Of a stretch of 64,000 nucleotides of DNA, positions 18,259 through 27,223 are shown piece by piece. Under the pieces are notes generated by a model, which searched no databases, was not told where the DNA came from, and saw only the letters and a program-made list of their open reading frames with translations. Source of the DNA: Candidatus Poribacteria bacterium (lineage in GTDB: Bacteria > Poribacteria > WGA-4E > PCPOR2b); NCBI GenBank assembly GCA_003635265.1, contig PYIZ01000052.1, positions 62,001 to 126,000 on the forward strand, in the 5' to 3' direction. The position numbers were made by a program, and so were the translations under genes. Each line of letters begins with the position of its first letter. Position 1 is the first letter of the stretch.

Positions 18259-19530
18259 ATGTCTAAACGTCATCGACTCGCCCTAGCGGGATGCGGTGGT
18301 ATGGGACGCCGGCACCTGCGTGGGTATCGTACCCTAGAGGATTTTGAGCCCGGACGTATTGAAGTTGTCGCAGTGATTGATCCGGAGTTGGAACGCGCAG
18401 AATTTGTCGCTGGCGAAGCAGAGGAGTTTTTTGGTGACCGACCTCAGGCGTACCGCTCACTGGAGGACGCCATCGCAGGTTCAAGCGAAATAGAGGTATT
18501 GGACATCGTTGCTGCGGCATCAGCGCATCACTCAATTGCCAGCATCGCAGCGGAAAATGGTGTGCACGTCCTGTGCGAGAAACCGATGGCACCCACCGTA
18601 GCAGCCTGCCGAGCAATGCAAGCTGCTGCCCAGCAACACGGCACTGTGCTCTCCATAGCAGAGAACTACCGGCGCGATCCAATAAGCCGTTTAGCACAGG
18701 CATTGCTTGAGGCTGGTGCAATCGGCGACCTCCGCACAGTCCTAGATTTTGCTGCCGGTGGCGGACGTAGTGCATCCGCTGGTGGGTGGCAATATCTTCG
18801 GAAACAGGGTGGATCCATTCTGGAGTCTGGCGTTCACAACGCTGACATGCAGATGTATTTAGCCGGTCCCGTCAGACAGGTGACGGGCAAGGTTCGCCTT
18901 CAGGAACATGAGCGAATCTTCAAGGGGACACGCGTAAAAGGGTTTCACGATCACTACGCCCACACCTATCCCGATGTTCAGGCAGCAGATGCTCCCGACC
19001 TGATGATGGCAACCCTTGAATTTGAAAGTGATGCGTTGGGGCAGTGGCTATATGACAAGGCAGCGCACGGTCCCGGATTTCGTCGTTTCACGATTTTCGG
19101 CAGCGACGGTCAGATCGATTTGCCGTCAGTGCGTACCGGTCAGCCGTTACGTCTCTTTCGGGACGACTACGATGGTGTGCTTGATGATGATGATGTGCTG
19201 GCACTTGTTCCAGATTTTGCGCTTGATGATCGTACCGCTCGGTTTTTCGGTGGTGAACGGCTTGTGCGTTATGATCTATCCGGAGCGGGTGTGGGTGGTA
19301 GCGGCGACTTAAACATCCTCGCCATGGAGCTCGCGGAACTTTTGGACACCATCGACAATGGAACACCGGTCGAGGTTGGACCAGAGGAGGGGTTGTTAGC
19401 TGTCGCCCTGGTGATGGCTTGCCACGAATCCTCGGAGGCGGGCCGAATCGTTCGCATGGAGGAGGTCGTCGGCGGGAGCCTCAACATCTACCAGAATGTC
19501 GCAAATCGAGAGTTGGGAATTGAGATCTGA
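18259..19530 (+). CDS. Gfo/Idh/MocA family NAD(P)-dependent oxidoreductase
   Basis: 423 residues. The Rossmann motif GCGGMGRRH is at residues 11-19. The family motif EKPMAPT follows VHVLC at about residue 110, with the catalytic-region Lys inside it. The C-terminal half is the alpha/beta substrate domain; GSILESGVHNADMQMYL carries the His expected in the active site. It likely oxidises or reduces a sugar or cyclitol at a ring hydroxyl. It is second in an apparent operon after the TIM-barrel gene, and AGGAG precedes the ATG. Confidence 0.9.
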   Translation: MSKRHRLALAGCGGMGRRHLRGYRTLEDFEPGRIEVVAVIDPELERAEFVAGEAEEFFGDRPQAYRSLEDAIAGSSEIEVLDIVAAASAHHSIASIAAENGVHVLCEKPMAPTVAACRAMQAAAQQHGTVLSIAENYRRDPISRLAQALLEAGAIGDLRTVLDFAAGGGRSASAGGWQYLRKQGGSILESGVHNADMQMYLAGPVRQVTGKVRLQEHERIFKGTRVKGFHDHYAHTYPDVQAADAPDLMMATLEFESDALGQWLYDKAAHGPGFRRFTIFGSDGQIDLPSVRTGQPLRLFRDDYDGVLDDDDVLALVPDFALDDRTARFFGGERLVRYDLSGAGVGGSGDLNILAMELAELLDTIDNGTPVEVGPEEGLLAVALVMACHESSEAGRIVRMEEVVGGSLNIYQNVANRELGIEI

Positions 19531-19708
19531 AGCGTTGATTAAATCAAACAATTGCTCGGCATTCGAGTTTCACAAGTTTCGATAATCAGGAAAGCGGTGG
19601 ATAGCGTCTTAGAGATACATTTCAAACTAACCAAGCGTCTGGCTAAAACCTAACACCTCAACTCTGAGGGAAAAAGCCTAACGCCCAAACTCAAATGGAG
19701 GTACTCAC

Positions 19709-20281
19709 ATGAATTCATCTAACGAACAAATCATCTTTGAAGATAATTTCGACGGTCAACTCGATGAGGGGTGGTCGTGGCTGCGGGAGGATTCGGACGA
19801 TTGGCGTCTGCAGGACGGTGGACTGGAGATTTGTGTTCGACCCGGCGTGGCGGATACGGTCAGGAATGCGCTATTGCGATCCGCGCCAGATCGCAATGAT
19901 GGCACTTATGCAATCGAAGTAACCATCACTAACCATACCCTTCCTACCCAGCAGTACGAGCAGGCAGGAATTACGTGGTATAACGATGGTAAACCGGTAT
20001 TCAAGGAGGTCAAGGAACTCATCGACGGCGATCTCTACATCATTCCCGGTAGAGCAGCGATGGCAGCGAAGAGTGTCCGACTGCGCCTGCTGGTTACTGC
20101 GGATTCGTGGGAAGCGCAGTATTGTCCTTCAGATGGCACAGAATTTCAAACAGCGGCGACGGGTGAACTACCTCCACCGGGTGATGATCAGGTTAGCATC
20201 CAGTGCTACAACGGTCCCCCGGAGGGCGAACATTGGATTCGCTTCGAGAATTTTTGTATTAAGCTTCTGGACTCTGATTAA
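19709..20281 (+). CDS. DUF1349-like concanavalin-A-fold protein
   Basis: 190 residues without a signal peptide. FEDNFDGQLDEGWSWLRED, then WRLQDGGLEICVRPG and QAGITWYNDG, follow the pattern of DUF1349 or beta-xylosidase C-terminal jelly-roll domains that bind or hydrolyse carbohydrate. No catalytic residues can be assigned with confidence. TGGAGG precedes the ATG. Its place between two sugar-metabolism genes supports a carbohydrate role (inference). Confidence 0.7.
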   Translation: MNSSNEQIIFEDNFDGQLDEGWSWLREDSDDWRLQDGGLEICVRPGVADTVRNALLRSAPDRNDGTYAIEVTITNHTLPTQQYEQAGITWYNDGKPVFKEVKELIDGDLYIIPGRAAMAAKSVRLRLLVTADSWEAQYCPSDGTEFQTAATGELPPPGDDQVSIQCYNGPPEGEHWIRFENFCIKLLDSD

Positions 20282-20317
20282 TCAGGGGGATGCAGTGGCT
20301 GCAGGCTATACTGATTT

Positions 20318-20409
20318 GGCTCATGTTGAGAAATGGTACAACAGAAACCGAGTTTTGCCGAAAAAACTCGGTTTCTCTTAGTGTTTTGCACTTTCTTTTT
20401 ATACGAGCG
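20318..20409. repeat. Family A MITE-like element, copy 1
   Basis: Ends GGCTCATGTTGAGAAATGGT and (reverse complement of the right end) GCTCGTATAAAAAGAAAGTG form imperfect terminal inverted repeats. The 8-base direct repeat ACTGATTT flanks it at 20310-20317 and 20410-20417. The interior is a long hairpin, AGAAACCGAGTTTT...AAAACTCGGTTTCT, that would also act as a transcript-end stem. It starts 36 bases after the lectin-fold gene stop. Confidence 0.75.
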
Positions 20410-20447
20410 ACTGATTTAACCTCATTGGCGTTAAAAGGCTTTTTCGG

Positions 20448-20475
20448 TTGAAGCCGTTGATGGTTGTGATATAAT
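20448..20475 (+). promoter_or_regulatory. Predicted promoter for the mannonate dehydratase gene
   Basis: TTGAAG, a 16-base spacer, then TATAAT, about 70 bases before the ATG and just downstream of a family A element that separates it from the preceding gene. Confidence 0.5.
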
Positions 20476-20544
20476 TTGTTGGAACCCATGGAAATGTGAT
20501 GACACCCAATCCGATTTTTTACTTTAAGAAGGAGAGAATCGAAA

Positions 20545-21519
20545 ATGGTAAAAATTGCTTTAGCCCTTGGACCGGAACCGACCCCTGTTTGGACATTAGC
20601 CAGGCAAGCCGGCGTTGAGTATGTGGTTGGCGGTCTAGACTTGAATCCAATACCGAATGCAAGTGACGAACAACAGCCGTGGAGTTACGTGTCGCTCGCC
20701 CGTCTGAAAGCTACATACGAGGATGCCGGATTTAACCTACAGGTGATTGAGAGCCGTCCCCCGATGGAAAAAATAAAACTGGGTTTGCCGGGACGGGATG
20801 AAGAAATCGATGTTATCTGCGAATTTATTCGCAACATGGGCGCATTGGACATTCCGGTGTGGTGCCCTGCGTGGATGCCGATTCTTTTTGTCCTCCGAAC
20901 ATCTGTCACAATTCCTTCACGCGGTGGATCTCAGGTCAGCGGCTATGACCATGATTATATGAAGAACGCGCCTCTGACAGAGCACGGTGTCGTCACCGAA
21001 GAACAGCAATGGGCGAACTTGAAGTATTTTCTGGAGCGTGTGGTGCCGGTTGCGGAAAAAGCTGATGTCAAATTGGCGATGCATCCGGATGATCCGCCGC
21101 TGTCACCCATCCGAGGGGTCGCCCGGATCATGAGCAGTGTGGAGAATTATCAGAAACTGGTAGATCTGGTGCCAAGTCCTGTCAACGGAATTGGTCTTTG
21201 TCAGGGTAACTTTTCTCTGATGACCGACAATCTGCCTGAAGTAATTCGGCATTTCGGAGAACAGGATAAGATTTTCTTTGTTCACTTCCGAGATGTGCAA
21301 GGCACACCTGATAAGTTCGTTGAAGCGTTCCATGACGATGGACAGGCTGACATGGCGGAGTGTGTACGCGCCTATCGTGATGTTGGCTATGCGGGAGTCG
21401 CACGTCCCGACCATTTCCCGAAAATGGGTGATGCTAGCATTCCGGATGAACATAGTATGGAGCGACTCTTTGCCATCGGTTATATGAAGGGATTGATTGA
21501 AGCGGTCTATACCGAGTAG
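20545..21519 (+). CDS. uxuA: Mannonate dehydratase (UxuA family)
   Basis: 324 residues, slightly short for UxuA. The family converts D-mannonate to 2-keto-3-deoxygluconate in hexuronate breakdown. Visible motifs are AMHPDDPP (metal/substrate loop, ~residue 180), GLCQGNFS, FFVHFRDVQG and EAFHDDGQADM, all typical of UxuA. AAGGAGAG precedes the ATG. An enolase-superfamily dehydratase that could act on a similar sugar acid is encoded at 59.8 kb. Assignment to the family is firm; exact substrate specificity is inferred. Confidence 0.87.
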   Translation: MVKIALALGPEPTPVWTLARQAGVEYVVGGLDLNPIPNASDEQQPWSYVSLARLKATYEDAGFNLQVIESRPPMEKIKLGLPGRDEEIDVICEFIRNMGALDIPVWCPAWMPILFVLRTSVTIPSRGGSQVSGYDHDYMKNAPLTEHGVVTEEQQWANLKYFLERVVPVAEKADVKLAMHPDDPPLSPIRGVARIMSSVENYQKLVDLVPSPVNGIGLCQGNFSLMTDNLPEVIRHFGEQDKIFFVHFRDVQGTPDKFVEAFHDDGQADMAECVRAYRDVGYAGVARPDHFPKMGDASIPDEHSMERLFAIGYMKGLIEAVYTE

Positions 21520-21600
21520 GATTGGCAGTGCATAATCAATCATGTGTCTCATGAATGCTAACAGTATAGGGATAATAAAAAATAAATAGGGGAGGCATGT

Positions 21601-22449
21601 ATGGACACTGCATGTTTGGATTACTGTCTGACTGAAGATGAGCGCCTTGAATTTGAACGTAACGGTTTCCTAATCGTCCCTGATGCGCTGACACCACAGA
21701 TGACCTCGGACATTGAGGCGGTGGTGGACCGGATCGATGCCCACCACCGGGCGGAGGCAAAGATGAAGACTCACGAGTGGGTGCATAAGTTAGACTTCGT
21801 GGGCCAGGATGAAGTCTTTCTGGATCTACTCGATTGGCATAAGACATTCCCGAAAGTGTGGGGGATACTCGGTTGGAACATCCAGCTTTATCTCACCCAC
21901 ATGGACGTCACACCTCCACCGCCACCCGATGCAGAGCAGGAGAAGCAGCGGTTGGGCTGGCATCAGGACAGTGGACGCTTGAACGCCGAGTTGGAAACCG
22001 ATCCCCGTCCACGAGTTTCGGTTAAGATTGGCTACTTCCTTACCGATACGACTGAAACGGGTCGGGGAAATTTCTATGTCATACCGGGAAGTCACCTCCA
22101 GAACAAATTAGAGTTTCCGCCCGATGACGTTTCAGATCCGGAAGGGGCAACCCCGGTTTGTGTCCCACCCGGCACAGCAGTCATTTTCGATCGGCGTATC
22201 TGGCATTCCCGAAGTCCGAATGAATCGGATATTACGCGCAAGGTGTTATTTTATGGCTACAGCTACCGATGGCTACGCCCTAGGGATGACATGACTGTTG
22301 ACAACTTTATAGACCGCTGTGATCCGATTCGACGGCAATTATTGGGATTTAGTACCAGTTGGCATGGCTATACCTCCCCGACTGATGAGGATGTTCCGTT
22401 GAGGTCGTGGCTCGCAGAACACCTTGGAGACGAGGCAATCGCATCTTGA
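21601..22449 (+). CDS. Phytanoyl-CoA dioxygenase (PhyH) family, Fe(II)/2-oxoglutarate oxygenase 1
   Basis: 282 residues. The iron-binding triad is visible: WHQD gives His121 and Asp123, and WHSRSPN gives His202; Arg213 in ITRK is a candidate 2-oxoglutarate anchor. GRGNFYVIPGSH is a family landmark. Members hydroxylate small molecules such as phytanoyl-CoA, ectoine or natural products; substrate unknown here. GGGGAGG precedes the ATG. It follows the uxuA-type gene on the same strand. Confidence 0.9.
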   Translation: MDTACLDYCLTEDERLEFERNGFLIVPDALTPQMTSDIEAVVDRIDAHHRAEAKMKTHEWVHKLDFVGQDEVFLDLLDWHKTFPKVWGILGWNIQLYLTHMDVTPPPPPDAEQEKQRLGWHQDSGRLNAELETDPRPRVSVKIGYFLTDTTETGRGNFYVIPGSHLQNKLEFPPDDVSDPEGATPVCVPPGTAVIFDRRIWHSRSPNESDITRKVLFYGYSYRWLRPRDDMTVDNFIDRCDPIRRQLLGFSTSWHGYTSPTDEDVPLRSWLAEHLGDEAIAS

Positions 22450-22495
22450 CTCTTATCTCGGCGTCAAGAGTGTAAGTTCTTGAAGGTATGCAAAT

Positions 22496-23050
22496 ATGGG
22501 GCAAATCAGATCTCATCCACCTGTTAAACTGATTGTTGGGATTATTACGGCGATTCCAGATTCACTCTCTGTCGTACACCAACGATTGTCAGAACAGTTT
22601 GGACAAGTTGATTTTGCCAGCGATTTGTTGCCTTTTGATTATACCAATTACTATGAAGCAGAGATGGGAAAGGATCTGAAACGTCAGTTTGTGAGTTTTG
22701 AGAGTCTTATCCCCGCCGAGGAACTCGCGTCCGCCAAACACTTTTCTAATGCAGTCGAATGCGAATTTGCAAAGGGTGACACGGCTCCTCGTCCGGTCAA
22801 TCTTGATCCGGGCTATATTTCGGCGGCAAAGTTGGTCCTCGCTTCGACGAAAGACCATGCCCATCGCCTCTATCTCCAAGATGGCATTTACGCCGAAATT
22901 ACGCTCAAATTTTACCGTAAGACCTTCCAGCCTTGGGAATGGACTTACCCCGATTACCGTACATCCCCATACATTGACATCTTCAACCATATCCGCCGTA
23001 TCTACATGGAACAGCTAAAAGGAATCGGGTTAAACTCTCACCCGTTTTAA
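22496..23050 (+). CDS. DUF4416 family protein
   Basis: 184 residues matching the DUF4416 pattern: VKLIVGIITAIPDSL, FDYTNYYEAEMGKDLKRQFVSFESLI, then NLDPGYISAAKLVLASTKDHAHR and a C-terminal FQPWEWTYPDYRT. No function is known to me for the family. It ends two bases before the next ATG, so the two are probably co-translated. Confidence 0.83.
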   Translation: MGQIRSHPPVKLIVGIITAIPDSLSVVHQRLSEQFGQVDFASDLLPFDYTNYYEAEMGKDLKRQFVSFESLIPAEELASAKHFSNAVECEFAKGDTAPRPVNLDPGYISAAKLVLASTKDHAHRLYLQDGIYAEITLKFYRKTFQPWEWTYPDYRTSPYIDIFNHIRRIYMEQLKGIGLNSHPF

Positions 23051-23052
23051 TA

Positions 23053-24237
23053 ATGAAAACGAAAATCTGGTCTACCTCTATTTGGTCGTTTGTTTATGCG
23101 GTTCTGGTCGTTTGTTACGCGCCTCAAGCCTTCCCTTGGGGAAGCAACGCCCATGAGCGCATGACTGACGCCGCCTGTGATTCTCTGCCTTCAGAAATTT
23201 TCCCGTTTTTCGATAAACACCGCCAAAAGCTCGCCTATCACTCGAACGATCCAGATCGGTGGAGAAGGGAGCTGCTATTTCGGATTGGGTTGAAGTACGA
23301 AAAGGATCTGAACAGTGGGCAAGTTACCGAGGACTTGCGTCAAGTGTTTGAGACGCACGGAATCGATTTCCCACAAAATGCCGAGGTCTCGCTTCGTGGA
23401 AGAAATGGTAGATGGTACATAACGATAGGTGAACAGGAGTACCCAATCCGGAAAGAGGCAGATAAGCTATATCTATTGGGAGACAAAGCAGATATTTTTG
23501 AAAATCGAAGTGTGGACCCAGTGCTGCTCGGATCTGAAGGGGACACCCACTTTGCCCTTGATACAAAGGAGAAACTACTATCTTTGACCAGTCTCAACGT
23601 CTATAAAACAGGCGACCCCGCCGAAAGTCCTCGGCATTTTCTCGATATTGATATTTATGGTCCCTACCCGTTTGTAGAACTGCCCCACGACTATGATGAG
23701 GCTGTTGCGAAATTTGGCGTGGAAGATGTTACGACACGCGGTTTGGCGACGTGGTGCATTGCTAAGTACACACAATCGCTATCGGAGGCAATGAAATCGG
23801 GAGATGCTGAAAAAATTGTAGAGACCGCTGGTGCACTCGCCCACTACATCGAGGATCTCCATATGCCGCTGCATGTCGTCAAAAACTACAACGGGCAATT
23901 GACCAACCAACACGGTGTGCATCAACGCTTTGAGGACGATATGGTAGATGCCTATGCGGAGCAGATCCATCTCTCACCAAAGATGGCGTCGGAACTTGAA
24001 GACCCACTGGAAGCTGCTTTTGACATTGTTCTCGACAGTTATGTGTACGCCGACAACCTCCTCCACGCTGACCGCAGGGCAAAGTTAGGCGAAGATGACT
24101 ACGGTACACCTTATCTGGAAAAGTTCTTCCGATTTAGCGGCTGGATAGCGGTGCGGCGAATGAGTGCCGCAGCGACAGCAACCGCAAGCTACTGGTATAC
24201 CGCGTGGCTTCACGCCGGGAAACCTGAATTGAAGTGA
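23053..24237 (+). CDS. Exported S1/P1-nuclease or zinc phospholipase C-like protein
   Basis: 394 residues with a signal peptide ending near QAFPWG, so the mature protein would start with a Trp used as zinc ligand in this superfamily. HERMTDAA and HYIEDLHMPLHVV, then GVHQRFEDD, supply the His/Asp zinc ligands typical of the P1-nuclease/phospholipase C fold. An insert of ~120 residues between the first and second motifs (residues ~60-190) is unusual. Likely a periplasmic phosphodiesterase on nucleic acid or lipid; which one cannot be told. Confidence 0.8.
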   Translation: MKTKIWSTSIWSFVYAVLVVCYAPQAFPWGSNAHERMTDAACDSLPSEIFPFFDKHRQKLAYHSNDPDRWRRELLFRIGLKYEKDLNSGQVTEDLRQVFETHGIDFPQNAEVSLRGRNGRWYITIGEQEYPIRKEADKLYLLGDKADIFENRSVDPVLLGSEGDTHFALDTKEKLLSLTSLNVYKTGDPAESPRHFLDIDIYGPYPFVELPHDYDEAVAKFGVEDVTTRGLATWCIAKYTQSLSEAMKSGDAEKIVETAGALAHYIEDLHMPLHVVKNYNGQLTNQHGVHQRFEDDMVDAYAEQIHLSPKMASELEDPLEAAFDIVLDSYVYADNLLHADRRAKLGEDDYGTPYLEKFFRFSGWIAVRRMSAAATATASYWYTAWLHAGKPELK

Positions 24238-24271
24238 AGTATAATAGCGAGGGAACAAATTGATAAAACAA

Positions 24272-24392
24272 GGCTCATGTAAAAAGAAAGTGCAAGTCCC
24301 GATACATCGGGATTCCGCCTTGCGGAACACGAAGAGAAACCGAGTTTTGCCAAAAAAACTCGGTTTCTTTGCACTAAATCTTAACATAAGCG
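24272..24392. repeat. Family A MITE-like element, copy 2
   Basis: Inverted ends GGCTCATGTAAAAAGAAAGTGCA and, on the opposite strand, GCTTATGTTAAGATTTAGTGCA. The flanking 8-base repeats TAAAACAA/AAAAACAA differ at one base. It holds a CCCGATACATCGGG palindrome and a GAAACCGAGTTTT...AAAACTCGGTTTC hairpin at 24336-24367. It ends only 11 bases before the P1-peptidase ATG. Confidence 0.75.
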
Positions 24393-24403
24393 AAAAACAA
24401 AAC

Positions 24404-25552
24404 ATGAGATTATGGTTCTGCTTGTGCTTATGTTTGATGTCCAGCTGGATACCTGCCAATTCCGATCAAAGTGCTGGCGTTCCCGAAGGCAGGGCACGTG
24501 CACGAGATCTCGGCATCAAAATCGGTATCTACGAACCCGGCAAACACAATGCAATCACAGATGTCGCAGGGGTGAAGGTAGGTCATGTCACGTTGAAAAC
24601 CGGCGATAATGTTCGGACAGGTGTTACTGCTGTCATTCCACGTGACGACATTTGGACACATAAGCTGTTTGGTGCGGGTTATGCGATCAACGGTAACGGT
24701 GAGGCAACGGGGCTAGCATGGGCTAACGAAGCGGGGTGGATCGAGTCCCCAATTATGTTGACGAATACACTTAGCGTTGGACCTGTTCACGATGGGGTTA
24801 TACGATACATGATCAAACGCTACCCGGATAACCATATCATTCTGCCAATCGTTGCGGAATGTTATGACGGTGGACTGAATAACATCAGCGGGCTGCATGT
24901 TACCGCAGAACACGCAATTCAGGCGATAGAAAATGCCGTGGGTGGTCCTGTCGTAGAGGGCTGTGTTGGCGCAGGCACAGGAATGCGGTGCTACAGTTTT
25001 AAGGCAGGTATCGGCACATCGTCGCGGGTGTTGCCCGCAAATCGCGGGGGATATACGGTCGGCGTATTGGTCAATTCCAATGGTGGACGGCGCCATCAGC
25101 TTCAAATCGGCGGGGTTCCTGTCGGCAAAGAGATTACGGAACTCACACCGGAGCGGGGGCGAGATGGTTCGTTCATCATCGTTGTTGCAACGGATGCGCC
25201 CTTGGTACATCGTCAACTGATGCAACTTGCCAAACGGGTGACGCATGGTCTTGCTCGCACCGGTACGCCGAGTACCGTTAGCAGCGGCGAATTTGTCATT
25301 GCTTTTTCGACCGCTAACACGATTCCGCGTCGGACGGACGATGGGACATTTCCTATCACGATGCTTGCCAATCGTCGGATGGATGCGCTGTACCAAGCCG
25401 TCATTGAAGCAACAGAGGAATCAATCCTCAACTCCATGACTACAGCAGTGACAACCGTCGGCAGAAATGGGAACACAATCCACGCTATCCCGTTGGATCG
25501 GTTGCAAGCGGTGATGAAACAATACGGGCAGCTTGAATCTGAAGGCAATTGA
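24404..25552 (+). CDS. Exported P1 family peptidase (DmpA/BapA type)
   Basis: About 382 residues from MRLWFCLCLCLMSSWIP, a signal peptide; upstream in-frame codons lie within a repeat element and are rejected. These N-terminal-nucleophile enzymes cleave themselves before a Ser and act as L-aminopeptidase/D-Ala-esterase or beta-peptidase. KHNAITDVAGVKVGH, GNGEATGL and GCVGAGTGM are family landmarks, and SSGEFVIAFSTAN contains the predicted self-cleavage Ser. No Shine-Dalgarno sequence is seen because a repeat abuts the start. It ends four bases from the convergent potassium channel gene. Confidence 0.87.
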   Translation: MRLWFCLCLCLMSSWIPANSDQSAGVPEGRARARDLGIKIGIYEPGKHNAITDVAGVKVGHVTLKTGDNVRTGVTAVIPRDDIWTHKLFGAGYAINGNGEATGLAWANEAGWIESPIMLTNTLSVGPVHDGVIRYMIKRYPDNHIILPIVAECYDGGLNNISGLHVTAEHAIQAIENAVGGPVVEGCVGAGTGMRCYSFKAGIGTSSRVLPANRGGYTVGVLVNSNGGRRHQLQIGGVPVGKEITELTPERGRDGSFIIVVATDAPLVHRQLMQLAKRVTHGLARTGTPSTVSSGEFVIAFSTANTIPRRTDDGTFPITMLANRRMDALYQAVIEATEESILNSMTTAVTTVGRNGNTIHAIPLDRLQAVMKQYGQLESEGN

Positions 25553-25556
25553 AGCA

Positions 25557-26576
25557 TTAAAGTGCATCGCCCGTCAACTTGTTTAGATTTTGTTGTTGCT
25601 CGTTATCTGCGATGACGATCAGGCCGTCGCCAGCCTCCAACCTCAACCCGCCGGAAGGGTTATAGATAAAATCCCCGTCCCGCTTATGCACTGCAACAAC
25701 CATCAGGTTGGTTCGATCTGGAATGCGTGCTTCACCCAGAGTGAGTCCTACCAGTGGCGTTCCTGACTGGATGACGGATTCAGCGAAGCGCGTAGTCTCT
25801 TGACTCCTAAGCATAATGTCGAGAAAGTTGACCACGATTGGACGCGTAACTGTCGAAGCCAATCGCATACCGCCGATATGGTCTGCTAAAACAACCTCAT
25901 CTGCGCCCGCCTGTTTTAGCTTGGATAGCGAATTGGCTTCAACCGCTTTAGAGGCAATCTTCAATTCTGGATTCAGTTGCTTCGCAGATAGCACAACAAA
26001 TAGGTTATCTTGATCACGTGACAGTGAAGTAATCAATCCACGTGCTCGTTCAATACCCGCACGGATCAAGACCTCGTCTTCCGTTGCATCACCCTGAACA
26101 TACAGGAAATCTTTCGTTTCCAGTAGGTGATCGATCCGTTCCTGCTCAGCCTCAATAGCAACGAAATCCATGTCCATTTGGATCATTTCTTCGAGCGCAT
26201 GAACTCCCGTATCCCCTATACCGCAGACGATATAATGGTTTGAAAGTTTATTGATTGATTTTTCCATCTTCCTTCGTCGAAACACCTCTCGGAATTGGCC
26301 TTCAATAATAAAGGCAGTCGCAACACCGATACTATACACAAAGATGCCAAGCCCGCCAATCAATAGAAAAACGGTGAAAGCCCTTCCCACCTTGGACATA
26401 TTATCATCGGAGTATCCGACTGTCGTTAATGTAATGACAGTCATGAAAATTGCGTCAAACACTGTCCATTTATGGTGCGGATTATCCCCTTCAATCATCC
26501 AATATCCGATAACTCCGATGGCAAAAAGGATGACCAGCGAAATCATCGCGATGATGAAGCTTCGTTGATACCCCAA
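25557..26576 (-). CDS. Two-helix potassium channel with RCK (TrkA-N/TrkA-C) domains
   Basis: 339 residues. Two transmembrane helices flank a pore loop with the selectivity filter TTVGY (residues 51-55). The cytoplasmic part begins with a TrkA-N Rossmann motif GIGDTG (119-124) and ends with a TrkA-C domain (GLTLGEARIPDRTNLMVVAV). This is the MthK/GsuK-like layout; ligands gate the channel through the RCK ring. GGAGG lies upstream of the start. Confidence 0.92.
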   Translation of the reverse strand: MGYQRSFIIAMISLVILFAIGVIGYWMIEGDNPHHKWTVFDAIFMTVITLTTVGYSDDNMSKVGRAFTVFLLIGGLGIFVYSIGVATAFIIEGQFREVFRRRKMEKSINKLSNHYIVCGIGDTGVHALEEMIQMDMDFVAIEAEQERIDHLLETKDFLYVQGDATEDEVLIRAGIERARGLITSLSRDQDNLFVVLSAKQLNPELKIASKAVEANSLSKLKQAGADEVVLADHIGGMRLASTVTRPIVVNFLDIMLRSQETTRFAESVIQSGTPLVGLTLGEARIPDRTNLMVVAVHKRDGDFIYNPSGGLRLEAGDGLIVIADNEQQQNLNKLTGDAL

Positions 26577-27030
26577 GAGATATCCTCCTCAATTGTGGGC
26601 AGTCTCGTGCAGCGAGGCAGATAAATTTCATTCATGCGCCGCTTGCTCCTTTAGAACCACGTAGTTAATGCAAAATGGGTTCTAGTCCGCACCGATATCT
26701 AGCTTCAGTGATGACGGTCCAATCAGCTTGCGCTTCAACAGATTTTCGAGCATATAGCAATCAACACACATCATCTGAGTCAACGCTAAGGAGGGCAGCG
26801 GGGTTTCCGAAACCACCGAGTCGGGCGTGTTTGTATTATTTTCTATTTTTGAGTCATCCGACAAACTAAGACCTTTTGCGGATTAAACGAAATAACAAAT
26901 AGGTGAAATCTGTTGAGCCGATCATTGGCTTTGCTCGTCTTTTGGTGTAAACTTCATCATACGTCAAATCGTCAATTAGTATTGGTAGTTAATTGTGTTT
27001 TTTTGACGACTGTGTTGCGAAAGTCAATAA
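26577..27030. other. Intergenic region left of the IsrB locus
   Basis: No recognised gene or strong promoter apart from a doubtful 60-codon minus-strand ORF. The right-hand ~80 bases are AT-rich. The ~20 bases just before 27030 would be the guide portion of the omega RNA if it has the usual layout (guide 5' of scaffold). Confidence 0.4.
26682..26864 (-). CDS. Possible small protein, unknown
   Basis: 60 codons beginning MSDDSKIEN, acidic N-terminus, one CVDC motif, no membrane helix. Only a weak purine stretch precedes the ATG. It lies in an otherwise empty gap upstream of the channel gene on the same strand. It may be chance; listed because the Cys-x2-Cys could be functional. Confidence 0.25.
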   Translation of the reverse strand: MSDDSKIENNTNTPDSVVSETPLPSLALTQMMCVDCYMLENLLKRKLIGPSSLKLDIGAD

Positions 27031-27223
27031 CCCCGCCCGAAAGGGCGAGGCTTGCAATCCCGTGCCAACGGGCACTTGTAAGTTAAACCGTTGACTAGAC
27101 GATTATATCACGGGTCTAAGGCGTGGCAGCCTAACTGATGGTTCGGGTGCTCCCCAAGCCTGAATCCCCTCTGATTCCGTGATGTCGATGGGGTAATACA
27201 CACACCCGCAGGAGTGATTTACA
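27031..27223 (+). ncRNA. Predicted omega RNA (HEARO-like) scaffold of the IsrB system
   Basis: The stretch directly before the isrB start folds strongly by eye. CGCCC-GAAA-GGGCG forms a tetraloop hairpin (27034-27047). CTTGCAA..TTGTAAG encloses CCCGT-GCCA-ACGGG (27051-27082). AGGC/GCCT (27119-27132) and TTCGGG/CCTGAA (27142-27164) are further stems. ATCACGG at 27107-27113 can pair long-range with CCGTGAT at 27177-27183. IscB/IsrB nucleases are known to use an RNA encoded 5' of the ORF, formerly described as HEARO RNA. The guide would be just upstream of 27031. Exact ends are uncertain. Confidence 0.75.

Noticed and set aside
24260-24403. Extended N-terminus for the P1 peptidase
   Set aside because: These codons are entirely inside the family A repeat; the downstream ATG begins a clear signal peptide.
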